DNA of 64,000 nucleotides. It comes from Methanovulcanius yangii. GTDB taxonomy: Archaea > Halobacteriota > Methanomicrobia > Methanomicrobiales > Methanomicrobiaceae. The notes beneath the pieces were generated by a model, which did not search any database, was not told the origin of the DNA, and worked only from the letters and a program-made list of their open reading frames with translations. The translations under genes and the position numbers were made by a program. This document shows positions 20,849 through 30,438 of this stretch, one piece after another (positions within the stretch are counted from its first letter, which is position 1; each line of letters begins with the position of its first letter). The DNA lies in the NCBI RefSeq assembly GCF_018687785.1, contig NZ_LTBL01000001.1, positions 1 to 64,000 of the forward strand, given 5' to 3'.

Positions 20849-22021
20849 TTGATAGTACTGGATGAACCCTATGTATCCCGGTATCTTGTGGACACCATAG
20901 TGACGATGGACCTTCCTGTTCTCAGAAATGCAACATCAGTGAGAATGAACACGGACGGACGGATGCGCCTCGTCGACGGAGCTGAAGTAGTGCGGTGCGT
21001 ACACGAGGGCGATTGCCGGATGTATACCAACTCGGAGCATGCGATAGGATGGATTGCGGAGCATCTGGGCGAAACGGACCTTGCGAAAACCATCGCCCTC
21101 TTCAAGGACAAGGCAGCATTTCGAAAACTCATCTCCGGCCTGTATCCTACGTTTTTCTTCCGGTCGGTCCCCTTCGGAGAACTGGATATGCTTGATGTTG
21201 CGCTCCTCCCGAAACCGTTTGTCATCAAACCGGCGGTTGGCTTCTTCAGTGCGGGTGTGCATGTCGTCCGCACGGACGAGGAATGGACGGACGTCCTTGA
21301 CGCCATAAAGACGGGTATGGAAGATATCGCTGCAGGCTATCCGCCGGAAGTCTGTGACGCCGGGACCTTCATCATCGAAGAGTATATCGAAGGAACGGAA
21401 CTTGCGGTGGATGCGTATTTTAATGCGCAGGGTGAACCGGTGGTACTCAATATTCTTGCCCATCTCTTCTCCTCAGTTGATGATGTCGACGACCGGGTCT
21501 ATCTGACCTCAAGGAAGATTGTTGCGGAGCAGCTTGCGCCGGTAACCCACCTTCTCCGGCGGATTCAGGCACTGATGGGAATCACAAATTTTCCCCTGCA
21601 TATTGAATTGCGGGTGAATGATGACGGAAAGGTCGTTCCCATCGAGGTGAACCCCCTCCGCTTTGCCGGGTGGTGCACGACGGACATTGCGGAATATGCC
21701 TGGGGCATTAATGTCTACAGGTTCTATTTCGAAGGGATGGTGCCCGACTGGGATCGGTTGCTGCAGGAAGTGGGTGATGATGTGTATGCCCTCTTGGTGG
21801 TGCAGCCGCCTGCGGGCACGGTCCCGGAGACGATTGCCGGGTTTGATTACGAAACCTTTGTCGCAGGGTTTTCCGAACCGCTTGAATTGCGTCCGGTAGA
21901 GTATCCCCGGTATCCGGTCTTTGGATTTTTATTCACACGGATGAAAGGAGGAGTCCTCTCCGAGGCGGAGGCCTATCTGCGCTCCGATATGCAGGATGTC
22001 ATCCGCTTCAGGGAGAGGTGA
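20849..22021 (+). CDS. ATP-grasp ligase of unknown substrate
   Basis: A 390-residue ATP-grasp protein. KPFVIKPAVGFFSAGVHVV is the nucleotide-binding loop, FIIEEYIEGTELAVDAYF the central strand, and ELRVNDDGKVVPIEVNP the metal site. It resembles carbamoyl-phosphate-synthase-like amino acid ligases. The start is a TTG at 20849 with GATGAGG just upstream; no ATG precedes the conserved N-terminus in frame. It sits alone between a divergent methyltransferase and convergent permease genes. The product cannot be predicted. Confidence 0.8.
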   Translation: MIVLDEPYVSRYLVDTIVTMDLPVLRNATSVRMNTDGRMRLVDGAEVVRCVHEGDCRMYTNSEHAIGWIAEHLGETDLAKTIALFKDKAAFRKLISGLYPTFFFRSVPFGELDMLDVALLPKPFVIKPAVGFFSAGVHVVRTDEEWTDVLDAIKTGMEDIAAGYPPEVCDAGTFIIEEYIEGTELAVDAYFNAQGEPVVLNILAHLFSSVDDVDDRVYLTSRKIVAEQLAPVTHLLRRIQALMGITNFPLHIELRVNDDGKVVPIEVNPLRFAGWCTTDIAEYAWGINVYRFYFEGMVPDWDRLLQEVGDDVYALLVVQPPAGTVPETIAGFDYETFVAGFSEPLELRPVEYPRYPVFGFLFTRMKGGVLSEAEAYLRSDMQDVIRFRER

Positions 22022-22134
22022 TCCTCAGGAAGGAAGAGTGGGAGCGGCGGATTGGGACCGGGCGCCCCGAGTCGCAGCGCCCAGGTCACCTGATCGAATT
22101 ATTCACGTGGTGTTCTGAATGGGCGAACCGGTGG

Positions 22135-22713
22135 TCAACGGCTCCGGCCGACCCACAGGACCGCTTTTTCGCAGCAGATGCCTGCAAAAAAGGAGAAGAT
22201 AATCAGGTAGAGGGTCAGGACGGCAGTGAAGGCACCGCCGAAATAGTAGATCATCAGGGGGATGAACGGCAGCTTTACCGAACGCATATAGAGAAAGACC
22301 CCCGAAAATGCGATGCGCATGCCCTTTTCCTGGAAATCGGCAAGCATTGAATACCATACATAGACGGGGCCGGTTGCGATGATGCCTGCCACCACTGCAA
22401 GAATCCATCCCTTGATACCCGATTCATATCCCAGGTGGCGGGCAATCGCCTGCGGACGAACAAAGAGGTCGATTACGAAGAACAACACGAAGACCAGAAC
22501 CAGGACCGGGAGAATCTGGAGGATGATCCCGATGAATGTCCGGACGGCTTCACTGAAGACCCCGTAATCCCGGAATGCCAGGATGAGGTAGCATGCAACG
22601 GCAATTCCCAGAAAGATCATGGGAAACGCCGGTTGCCCCCTCCCGCCCTTCGGACCGGTGCCGTTGTCTTTCATCCTGTCTCCCTGCGAGGTCTTTTTCT
22701 GCATCCCGTTCAT
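22135..22713 (-). CDS. Permease, second half of a split COG0701-type transporter
   Basis: A 192-residue membrane protein with four or five hydrophobic segments and the family phrase ATGPVYVWYSMLADFQEKGM. COG0701/DUF318 permeases are usually single proteins of about 300 residues; here two adjacent genes encode halves. It starts inside the stop of the preceding gene (ATGA overlap at 22710-22713), so translation is coupled. The transported solute is unknown; relatives handle organoarsenicals or thiols. Confidence 0.75.
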   Translation of the reverse strand: MNGMQKKTSQGDRMKDNGTGPKGGRGQPAFPMIFLGIAVACYLILAFRDYGVFSEAVRTFIGIILQILPVLVLVFVLFFVIDLFVRPQAIARHLGYESGIKGWILAVVAGIIATGPVYVWYSMLADFQEKGMRIAFSGVFLYMRSVKLPFIPLMIYYFGGAFTAVLTLYLIIFSFFAGICCEKAVLWVGRSR

Positions 22714-23222
22714 GCCCCCACCCCTATCAGGATGAGGGTGGCCTGTGTGAGGACGGCGATGATGACGGCAAAGAAAAACCCGCAGAGGTTGCGTGTGATT
22801 GCAAACCTGCTTCCGAGAGTATTCATCTCGACCGGCAATTGGATGAGGCCCACCGTCACCCAGGCGATGATAAAAGCGGTCACTGCTGTGAGGCTTACGC
22901 CGAAATTCAGGAGCTCTCCTCCGATGACGTAGCTCGTGACCGGGTTTCCTGCTGCAATACTGCCGATCGTCGCCCCCGCAAAGGGATCGGCAACAGGGTT
23001 TCCGGTAAATACCGTCCCATACATCTCCGGCGGAATGAGTGTCAGTGCAAGGCTGATGAGAAGAATTATGCCGATGATCTGGGGAATTATCTGCAGGAAG
23101 GTCCGGTATGTCCTGATAGCACTGCTCTTCACATCCATATATCTGATTGTGTGGTGCCGCGCCAAAATACCTGCCGTGGCGGAGGCAAAGGGTTGCCCGC
23201 GTGCGGTTTCGTCCTCCTTCAA
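22710..23222 (-). CDS. Permease, first half of a split COG0701-type transporter
   Basis: A 170-residue membrane protein. About four hydrophobic segments, with IGSIAAGNPVTSYVIGGELL and QLPVEMNTLG, match the predicted permease family COG0701. The ATG at 23222 gives a 28-residue hydrophilic extension. A start at 23138 (MDVKSS) would fit the membrane part better. The stop overlaps the second half's start by four bases. The two probably assemble as one transporter. Confidence 0.75.
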   Translation of the reverse strand: MKEDETARGQPFASATAGILARHHTIRYMDVKSSAIRTYRTFLQIIPQIIGIILLISLALTLIPPEMYGTVFTGNPVADPFAGATIGSIAAGNPVTSYVIGGELLNFGVSLTAVTAFIIAWVTVGLIQLPVEMNTLGSRFAITRNLCGFFFAVIIAVLTQATLILIGVGA

Positions 23223-23341
23223 CGAATGGGTCCGGGGCTGTCGAAACGGCCGTCCGTCTTTGTGGTATGCCTGTCGCGCAGAGACAACCGCCCCCCCCCT
23301 CCGTTGGCAGTTGTCGTTTTTGCGGAAATTAAGCAGTGCGT

Positions 23342-23806
23342 CTACCAGACTTCAGGGAATGCCATGTTCGTGAATATGTCTTCCAGGCGTGCCTTGTGAT
23401 GCGACTCCATGTTGGCCAGGTTCGTGAAGATCTGCTTCTGCTGCGGCCCGGTACTCAGCTCGGCCAGTTCCCGGTACATATCGCGTGAGAGTTCCTCTTT
23501 TTTGATGGCCAGTGCAATACCGTCGGCGGGTTTCATCTCCGTCGTCATCGTCGGAAGTTCGAGGGTTTCGGATATCTTGTAGTCCTGTGCCTCGTCGAAC
23601 TCCAGGGACTTGATCGGTTTTGTCAGGAATTCCTCAAGGGTTTCCCTGTGTTTGCGTTCTTCGTCTGCGAGTTCTCCAAAGATCTTCTTCAGGGTCTCGT
23701 CATTTGTGCAGCTTTCGATCTCGCGGTAGAAGGTGTAGGATTCCACCTCTTTTTCAATTGCTCCGGATAATATGCTCCTGTACTCTTCTTTTTTCAATGG
23801 TATCAC
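23342..23806 (-). CDS. Ferritin-like (rubrerythrin-type) di-iron protein
   Basis: A 154-residue four-helix protein. EKEVESYTFYREI, then ADEERKHRETLEEFL, and in the second half KKEELSRDMYRELAEL and ANMESHHKARLEDIF, supply the repeated Glu and ExxH iron ligands of the ferritin/rubrerythrin fold. There is no rubredoxin domain. Such proteins reduce peroxide or store iron in anaerobes. A GGGGTGAT ribosome site precedes the ATG at 23806. Confidence 0.85.
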   Translation of the reverse strand: MIPLKKEEYRSILSGAIEKEVESYTFYREIESCTNDETLKKIFGELADEERKHRETLEEFLTKPIKSLEFDEAQDYKISETLELPTMTTEMKPADGIALAIKKEELSRDMYRELAELSTGPQQKQIFTNLANMESHHKARLEDIFTNMAFPEVW

Positions 23807-24303
23807 CCCTTTACGAGGATGAGGGAATAGTGCAGGTGATGATATAAAAAATATTACCGGCGTCTACGACGGCTGCTGCACGGGTGGTCAGGCTTTTCTC
23901 CTCCCTCCCGTCTGCGCTCTCCTCTCGGGTTGCCGGATGCGACGGTGACGGTGGTTTGGCAATACGGGAATATGGGGCATCACAGAAAATCCCCGGAATG
24001 GATTGAATCGAAAACTGATGCGTAATTTGGGTTGAAACTCACTTTTGGCCATGTAAATGTGGTGATCTTCCAAATGATCAGGGTATTGTCCGGGAATATG
24101 TAAGGGGGGGATCTCCTGCCCCGATACAGGGATACCATGGCTGAGATCAGCGCAATTTGCAATTCGGGGGGGGAGATCAAAAATATCTCAATTCGAACGT
24201 ATTTTGCCCATCCGGACAAAATTATTGGGTTTTTCCTCAACACTTAATATGGATGGCACAGATAGGTTAGAAGACCGGACCACCCTCCAGGGAATGTTTT
24301 TTT

Positions 24304-25617
24304 ATGCACGTGTATTCATCAAATCAGCAGAAAATCGCCGAACGAATCGATCCCGAAACACTCAAATCAAACTGGAAAGACTGGGAGTGGCAAATTGGCC
24401 ACTCCATCCGTGACATTGACACGGTTGAACGCCTCCTTGGCATTCAGTTCCCGGCTGACCGCCGTGAAGAGCTTGAAGAGACCATTGCACGCTTTCCTCT
24501 TTGCATCACGCCATATTATCTCTCCCTCATTGAGGCAGGTGATTATGATAATGATCCTGTCTTCATGCAGGCCTTTCCTTCGATCTCCGAACTCATTGTC
24601 GAAGAATACGACCTGCCCGATCCCCTTGCCGAGGATGCGGACAGCCCTGTCCCCTGCATCACCCACCGGTATCCCGACAGGGTGCTCTTTCTGGTGAGTA
24701 ATATCTGCGCCATGTACTGCAGACACTGTACCCGAAAACGCAAGGTTGGGGATATTGATTCGATTCCTGATGTCGCGGATATCAAAAAGGGCATAGCATA
24801 TATCGCAGATCATCCGCAAGTCCGTGATGTACTTCTCTCCGGGGGCGATCCGTTGATGCTTCCGGACGATTATCTTGACTGGATACTGTCCGAACTTTCA
24901 GCCATCGAGCATGTCGAGGTGGTACGTATCGGTTCACGGGTGCCTGTCGTGCTCCCGTACAGGATTACCGATGAGCTCGTCGCCATCCTGAAAAAACATC
25001 ACCCGCTCTATATCAACACGCATTTCAATCATCCACGTGAGATCACGGCTTCATCCCGGGAAGCACTGAAGAAACTCGCGGATGCAGGCATCCCCCTCGG
25101 GAACCAGACGGTCCTTCTTGCCGGGGTGAACGACTGTCCGCGGATCATGAAGAGCCTCGTGCACAAACTCGTACACAACCGCGTTCGCCCCTACTACCTC
25201 TACCAGTGCGATCTCTCGGAGGGACTTGCGCATTTCCGCACTCCCGTTGGGAAGGGCATTGAGATCATCGAAAGCCTCATAGGCCACACCAGTGGATTTG
25301 CCGTTCCCACCTATGTCATCGATGCTCCCGGCGGAGCGGGCAAGATACCCATCATGCCCAATTATCTCATCTCCTGGTCGACGAACAAAGTAGTCCTGCG
25401 TAATTACGAGGGCGTCATCTCGACATATCGTGAACCGGACTGCTACCGCAATGTTTTCTGTGACCGGAACTGTGAGGCCTGCACCCTGCAGCTGAAGCTG
25501 GACGATGCCGATGAATCGGAGGCGGTGGGAATTGGAAAGCTCCTCTGTGATTATGATGAGACGATTCTTCTCGTTCCGCAGAACACCGACCGCGTGGACC
25601 GCAGGGATGACGACTGA
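24304..25617 (+). CDS. ablA: Lysine 2,3-aminomutase
   Basis: A radical SAM and PLP enzyme that converts L-lysine to beta-lysine. The cluster motif is [30 protein letters not shown] contains the PLP lysine and its Asp partner, and [10 protein letters not shown] is typical of the family. A cysteine-bearing C-terminal segment (FCDRNCEAC) is also present. It is 437 residues, the normal size. The stop overlaps the acetyltransferase gene by 11 bases, so the two make N-epsilon-acetyl-beta-lysine, a salt-stress osmolyte of methanogens. The first 120 residues are duplicated at 5653-6016. No ribosome site is evident at the ATG. Confidence 0.95.
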   Translation: MHVYSSNQQKIAERIDPETLKSNWKDWEWQIGHSIRDIDTVERLLGIQFPADRREELEETIARFPLCITPYYLSLIEAGDYDNDPVFMQAFPSISELIVEEYDLPDPLAEDADSPVPCITHRYPDRVLFLVSNICAMYCRHCTRKRKVGDIDSIPDVADIKKGIAYIADHPQVRDVLLSGGDPLMLPDDYLDWILSELSAIEHVEVVRIGSRVPVVLPYRITDELVAILKKHHPLYINTHFNHPREITASSREALKKLADAGIPLGNQTVLLAGVNDCPRIMKSLVHKLVHNRVRPYYLYQCDLSEGLAHFRTPVGKGIEIIESLIGHTSGFAVPTYVIDAPGGAGKIPIMPNYLISWSTNKVVLRNYEGVISTYREPDCYRNVFCDRNCEACTLQLKLDDADESEAVGIGKLLCDYDETILLVPQNTDRVDRRDDD

Positions 25618-26473
25618 TACCATTACGACGATAGGGTCCTCGGTCATCCAGCACGGACGGCTCAACGACCGTATCTACCTGATGAAACTCTCGCGGGAGG
25701 ACGCGTCCTCCCTTGTCCCCCACCTCGACGACCTCGCATCTGACAGAGGGTACTCGAAGATCTTCGCAAAGGTTCCTGCCTTCACGGTCCGGGAATTTTT
25801 AGCCGCCGGGTATCGTATTGAGGCACGGGTGCCCGGGTTTTTCCATGGTGTTGAGGATGGTGTTTTTCTGGGGAAGTATTTCCACGAGGATCGCCGCGAT
25901 TCTGCGGACCCGGAGATCGGCCAGGTGGTCGCAGATGCCCTCGCACATGCCGGCGACTCCGGCAGCAAATCATCCTGTCCGAAATGGCATATTACCCGGG
26001 CCGGGCCTGGTGATGCGAAGTATCTGGCAGCACTCTACGGACAGGTCTTTGAGACCTATCCGTTTCCCATCACCGACCCGCGGTATATCCGTGAGACGAT
26101 GGCTGATAGCGTCAGGTATTTTATCGTGGAACATGAGGGGACGGTGATCGCTGCCTCTTCTGCCGAGATGGACCCGCAGGCGATGAACGCCGAAATGACG
26201 GATCTGGCCGTCCTTCCGGCATACCGGGGACAGGGGATATCGTCGTGCCTTCTCCGGCATATGGAAGGAGCGATGAAAGAGGCAGGGATACGCACCGCCT
26301 ATACCATCGCCCGCGCCGCGTATCCCCCGGTCAATCTTCTCTTTGCCCGCGCCGGATATCGCTTCGGGGGGACGCTGGTCAATAATACCAGTATATGCGG
26401 TTCCTTTGAGAGCATGAATGTCTGGTATAAGACTCTCAGCGCCATTTCCTCGCCGCGGGACCATGGGCGATAA
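25607..26473 (+). CDS. ablB: Beta-lysine N6-acetyltransferase
   Basis: A 288-residue GNAT protein immediately behind ablA, overlapping it by 11 bases. It acetylates beta-lysine with acetyl-CoA to give the osmolyte N-epsilon-acetyl-beta-lysine. The acetyl-CoA loop is [14 protein letters not shown]; the N-terminal 130 residues form the AblB-specific domain (DRIYLMKL and GVFLGKYF). The start at 25607 is the ATG after GCAGGG; a longer frame only reads back through ablA. The context makes the assignment firm. Confidence 0.93.
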   Translation: MTTDTITTIGSSVIQHGRLNDRIYLMKLSREDASSLVPHLDDLASDRGYSKIFAKVPAFTVREFLAAGYRIEARVPGFFHGVEDGVFLGKYFHEDRRDSADPEIGQVVADALAHAGDSGSKSSCPKWHITRAGPGDAKYLAALYGQVFETYPFPITDPRYIRETMADSVRYFIVEHEGTVIAASSAEMDPQAMNAEMTDLAVLPAYRGQGISSCLLRHMEGAMKEAGIRTAYTIARAAYPPVNLLFARAGYRFGGTLVNNTSICGSFESMNVWYKTLSAISSPRDHGR

Positions 26474-26538
26474 TCTCCCGGAGGCGATCCCGGAGGCGAC
26501 AGGTTGAGAGACTCAGGTGATCCGGTGGTGGGGATGCC

Positions 26539-27122
26539 TCACTCCGGCACCCGGTAGGGAGCAATTGCGTTGTCCCATATCTCCCTCAACTCCTCGGGGG
26601 GGAGCCGAGAAACGCCCTGAGATATAGTCCGTAGAGAAGGGTCGTAACAAACCGGCTCAGTTCCCCGCAGTCGGCATCCGCCCGGATTCTCCCGTCCTTT
26701 TGCATTTGCTCAAGAAATCTGTGAAGGGTTTCCGCATCCACGCGGGCGTCTTCCTGCAGGAATTGTTTCAGGTGGTTGTCGGTGATCGACAGAAACATCA
26801 GTTCAAGGGACAGGGTAAACCTACCGGAAAGCGAGGTCTCTACCATCCCGAAGAGCATATCGAAGAAATCGAGATCCCGGTTGTTCCGGAATTCCTCCAG
26901 CGACTCCAGTTCGAATTTTCCCCGTGTATATTCAGCTGCCTTGACGAAGAGGTCCTCTTTACCGCGAAAATAGGTGTAGATGGCGCCCTTGCTCACCCCT
27001 ACGTCGCGGGCGATGTCCGCCATCGTTGTCGCACGGTAGCCCTTCTTCATGAATATTTCCAGGGCTGCCCCGATGATGCGCCGCCTCGCCTCTTCCTTGT
27101 ACTCCGGGACCACCTTTGGCAT
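26539..27122 (-). CDS. TetR-family repressor (frameshift near C-terminus)
   Basis: The N-terminal 50 residues are a TetR helix-turn-helix: AALEIFMKKGYRATTMADIA and VSKGAIYTYFRGKEDLF. The remainder is the ligand-binding core. The frame as given stops at 26586 after LGSPPRS. One more C in the seven-base run at 26598-26604 would extend it by EELREIWDNAIAPYRVPE to a stop at 26539-26541, giving 194 residues. I therefore place the true end at 26539. It is divergent from the exporter operon at 27280, with a palindromic operator between them, so it should repress both. Confidence 0.88.
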
Positions 27123-27185
27123 ACTGTTTGTTTGTCCTCCTATCCTATAACTATATCGCGTTCATAATGATGACTACAAAAATTT

Positions 27186-27206
27186 ATAATGAACAATGTT
27201 CATTAT
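27186..27206. promoter_or_regulatory. TetR operator overlapping divergent TATA boxes
   Basis: ATAATGAAC and GTTCATTAT are perfect 9-base inverted arms separated by AAT. The site overlaps TTTATAATG on the plus strand and TTATAAATTT on the minus strand, both plausible TATA boxes. Repressor bound here would block TBP at both the repressor gene and the exporter operon. Confidence 0.75.
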
Positions 27207-27279
27207 TATTTGGTCATACCGGAGATAGCAACCATAATAAGAATCCGGATCATTGACACAAACAGGAGAGGAAGACACG

Positions 27280-28494
27280 ATGTTGAAGGAAATCGCTGCT
27301 CTGCTCTGCATAGCGCTGCTCTGTATCGTCCCGGCACTCGCCGGGCTCAATGAACCGACCGTGATCATCACCGATACGGAGGTGACTCCCGCGGTGCTCA
27401 TGCCCGGGGAGACCGGTGTCATTACCGTAACACTGGAAAATACCGCGAAGGCGTCGGTGACGACGACCTCCACCACCCAGACGACAACGAGCACCGAGGT
27501 CAACCCGACCATCAACAGCGTCTACCTCGATGGTGGCAGGGATATCGATGTGCTTGGAGGGAACTCACAATATTCGGGGGATCTCGGCCCGGAGCAGTCC
27601 ATCCGCCTCTCGTTTTATATCCGGGCGCCTGAGACGGATGGCATCTATTTCCCTCTCCTCAGGGTACGGGTCCAGGGGGCCGAAAGCCTCCTCTATCCGA
27701 TACCGGTCAATGTGAACGTGCCGGTCTCCGTCGTCAGGCAGCCGATGCTCCTCATCAGCCAGTCCGGTGAGGACCATGTGCGGCCGGGTGACGAGGTGGA
27801 GGTGCATCTCGGCGTTACCAACGGCGGTCAGAGTTCCGCCGATGACATATTCATCCGCATCGTCGAGACGGATCCGTCGCTCGCTCCAAAGACGTCCGGT
27901 TCCTATCATGTGGAGAGTCTTGAGGGAGGCGAGTCAACCGACCTTATCCTGAATATGATCACCGACACCGACCTCGAACCGGGTATCCGTGATGTCGCCC
28001 TCGACGTGAGCTATTATACCGTCGACGGCGTTCTCGTCTCCCAGACGGATACCGTCTCCCTTGACGTCCGTGGTCGTGCGGCACTTGGGATCGCCTCCAT
28101 CAAGACGGACCCGGTGCGGGTGATGCAGGGCGACCAGTACGACCTGATCATCCGCCTTGAGAACACCGGTACCGGGGATGCGACCTCCACGAAGGCGTCG
28201 ATCGATCTCCCGTTTGCCGGCAACAGGGAATCGTTCATCGGGAAGATCAAGCCGGACAACGATGCCCCCGCCGTATTTACGCTCGATGCGGAGGATGCCC
28301 GGGACTATGACTATACCCTGACCGTCACCTACGAAGATGACTGGGGCGAGCACATCGAGGAATTCCCCCTCACGATGCCCGTCCGCTCGAACGGTGACGG
28401 TGGGGCTGTCGCCTTTGGCATCCTTCTCATCGCTCTCGTGGCGGGCGGTGGCTGGTACTACTTCGTCTACCGGAAAAAGGAAGAACAGGACTGA
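27280..28494 (+). CDS. Secreted, membrane-anchored Ig-like/CARDB (COG1361-type) protein
   Basis: A 404-residue protein with an N-terminal signal peptide (AALLCIALLCIVPALAG) and one C-terminal transmembrane helix followed by a short basic tail (YRKKEEQD). The extracellular part has repeated beta-rich modules with phrases such as VTLENTAK and IRLENTGTGDA, typical of COG1361/S-layer-like proteins. GGAGAGGAAG precedes the ATG at 27280. It is first in an operon with an FtsX-type permease and ATPase. It may act as the extracellular partner of that transporter, as membrane-fusion proteins do in MacAB systems; this is inference. Confidence 0.85.
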   Translation: MLKEIAALLCIALLCIVPALAGLNEPTVIITDTEVTPAVLMPGETGVITVTLENTAKASVTTTSTTQTTTSTEVNPTINSVYLDGGRDIDVLGGNSQYSGDLGPEQSIRLSFYIRAPETDGIYFPLLRVRVQGAESLLYPIPVNVNVPVSVVRQPMLLISQSGEDHVRPGDEVEVHLGVTNGGQSSADDIFIRIVETDPSLAPKTSGSYHVESLEGGESTDLILNMITDTDLEPGIRDVALDVSYYTVDGVLVSQTDTVSLDVRGRAALGIASIKTDPVRVMQGDQYDLIIRLENTGTGDATSTKASIDLPFAGNRESFIGKIKPDNDAPAVFTLDAEDARDYDYTLTVTYEDDWGEHIEEFPLTMPVRSNGDGGAVAFGILLIALVAGGGWYYFVYRKKEEQD

Positions 28495-28500
28495 GCGCTG

Positions 28501-29715
28501 ATGTTTGAGAACCTCAGGGTCTCGGTGTTTCTGGCGGCGCGAGCCCTGCAGCGGGGCGGCAGGGGCAGGGTGCTGATGAACATCATCGTCATCGCCTTTG
28601 TCTTTACGAATATGATCTTCCTGCCATCGGTCATCTCCGGGGCAGTGGAGTCGTACAATGTCCAGACCATCGACTTCATGACCTCGGATATCGTGATCGA
28701 ACCGCGGGAGGACGCACGGTATATCGAGGATGCCGACACCCTCCTCAGCCGGGTGAACCGGATTCCCGGCGTCGTCCGCGCCTCCGCACGGTATTCAATG
28801 CCCGCCTCGGTGGATTTTGAGGAGAATGTGGTCTCCATCGAAATCAAGGCATTCGACCCCCGCGATGAGGTGGAAGTGACAAAGATTCATGAATATATGC
28901 AGGACGGGAATTTCCTTGGGAGCGGGGACCGGGACGAGATCCTCCTCGGGGTGCTCGTGGCCGGGCATGAGGACAAATCTAAGGATTTCTATGATTCTCT
29001 TGGTGGTGCCGCGGTCGGCGATGTGGTCACGGTCAGGTACGCCAACGGCGTCGTCCGTGAGTACCGGATTAAGGGAATCGTCCAGACGAAATCCTATATT
29101 GCCGACTACATGGCGTTTGTGACCGCCGATGAGATGGAGAGCGTCCTCGGAGGGGCGGAGCCGAACACCCGGGCGACCGAGATCCTCGTCAAGGCGACCG
29201 ATGACGCCGACCTGAATGCCCTCAAGCGCATGATCCTCGGGTTTGGGGTGGGTGAGCAGGTGAAGACCTGGGAGGATGCCACATCGGACATCGTGGCCGA
29301 ATCGGTCGAGTCCTTCAATATCATCAACAACATCACCATCATCGGAAGCCTCATCATCGCAATCGTGGTGATCTTCATTTTGATCACCATCAAGACCTTC
29401 ACCAACCGGAAGCAGATTGGAATTCTGAAGGCAATAGGGATAAAAAAAAGCGTCATCATCAATTCGTACGTGATGCAGGTGTTTTTTATCACCACCTTCG
29501 GTGTCCTTCTCGGACTTCTCCTCCTCGAGGGGATGGTGCTCTACTTTACCGCCTATCCGATCGAGTTCCCGGACGGGACCGTCACCCCGATCGTGGATGC
29601 GGGCATGCTCATTGAAAACACTGTCATGCTGTATGTCTCCTCGGCGGTTGCAGGATTCATTCCTGCCTGGCGGATCACCAATGAAAAAATCCTCGATGCA
29701 ATGAGAGGTGCCTGA
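28501..29715 (+). CDS. FtsX/MacB-type ABC transporter permease
   Basis: A 404-residue protein with one N-terminal helix, a large extracellular domain (residues 50-250), and three C-terminal helices around ITIIGSLIIAIVVIFILITI and TFGVLLGLLLLEGM. This is the MacB/FtsX topology, which works by mechanotransmission on lipoproteins, peptides or drugs rather than by transport through a pore. It starts six bases after the upstream stop and overlaps the ATPase start by one base (TGATG). Substrate unknown. Confidence 0.9.
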   Translation: MFENLRVSVFLAARALQRGGRGRVLMNIIVIAFVFTNMIFLPSVISGAVESYNVQTIDFMTSDIVIEPREDARYIEDADTLLSRVNRIPGVVRASARYSMPASVDFEENVVSIEIKAFDPRDEVEVTKIHEYMQDGNFLGSGDRDEILLGVLVAGHEDKSKDFYDSLGGAAVGDVVTVRYANGVVREYRIKGIVQTKSYIADYMAFVTADEMESVLGGAEPNTRATEILVKATDDADLNALKRMILGFGVGEQVKTWEDATSDIVAESVESFNIINNITIIGSLIIAIVVIFILITIKTFTNRKQIGILKAIGIKKSVIINSYVMQVFFITTFGVLLGLLLLEGMVLYFTAYPIEFPDGTVTPIVDAGMLIENTVMLYVSSAVAGFIPAWRITNEKILDAMRGA

Positions 29716-30404
29716 TGATTACCGCCCGCGACCTGAAGAAGGTCTACACGATGGGTCTCGTGAAGGTGCATGCATTAAACGGCGTCTCCCTCGATATCAA
29801 AGCAGGTGAATTCGTCGGGATCATGGGGTCGTCCGGCTCGGGAAAATCGACGCTCCTGCATATGCTTGGTCTTCTGGACGAGCCCACCGAAGGGAATATC
29901 ACCATCGGCGGACAGGAGGTGCTGGAGTTTTCCGATAACCGGAAAGGACAGTTCCGTCTCAATACGTTCGGGTTCATCTTCCAGGATTATGCCCTGGTCC
30001 CTGAGCTGACGGCAATTGAGAATGTCATTCTTCCCGCCATCGCACGGGGCGTGCCATTGGCCGCCGCCTACGCATCGGGATATGATTACCTCGATAGGGT
30101 GGAGCTCTCCGAAAGGAAGGATCACCTCCCTGCAGAACTCTCCGGCGGGGAGCAGCAGCGGGTCGCCATCGCCCGTGCGCTGGTGAACAACCCCGACATT
30201 CTCTTTGCCGACGAGCCCTGTGCAAATCTTGACAGTACGAACTCACGGGTGGTGCTGGATCTCTTCCGTCAGATCAATGAGGACCTGAACCAGACGGTGA
30301 TCATGGTCTCCCATGAGGACTGGCACCGGGAATATTTTGACCGGATTATCCGCCTGCGTGACGGCAAGATTGAACGGGAGGAGACACTCAGGCACAAGCA
30401 ATGA
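29715..30404 (+). CDS. LolD/MacB-type ABC transporter ATPase
   Basis: A 229-residue ATPase with Walker A GSSGSGKST, Q-loop in FIFQDYALVPELT, signature LSGGEQQRVAIARAL, Walker B DILFADEPCANLD and a switch His in VSHE. It powers the permease encoded just before it, and the stop and start codons overlap. The set is controlled by the divergent TetR repressor at 26539-27122. Confidence 0.93.
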   Translation: MITARDLKKVYTMGLVKVHALNGVSLDIKAGEFVGIMGSSGSGKSTLLHMLGLLDEPTEGNITIGGQEVLEFSDNRKGQFRLNTFGFIFQDYALVPELTAIENVILPAIARGVPLAAAYASGYDYLDRVELSERKDHLPAELSGGEQQRVAIARALVNNPDILFADEPCANLDSTNSRVVLDLFRQINEDLNQTVIMVSHEDWHREYFDRIIRLRDGKIEREETLRHKQ

Positions 30405-30438
30405 GGAGAGATACCAATCGTCTGCGAAAAAAAAGAGG

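Larger units (their letters stand above)
18625..24668. repeat. Copy B of the 6-kb direct duplication (partner 1-6016)
   Basis: This is the intact partner of copy A. All seven whole genes in it, and the parts of the two boundary genes, read without frameshift. It continues at both sides into matching genes (the start of the QueG-like gene on the left, the rest of ablA on the right). That makes it the native locus. No terminal repeats, integrase or transposase border it. Confidence 0.95.
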
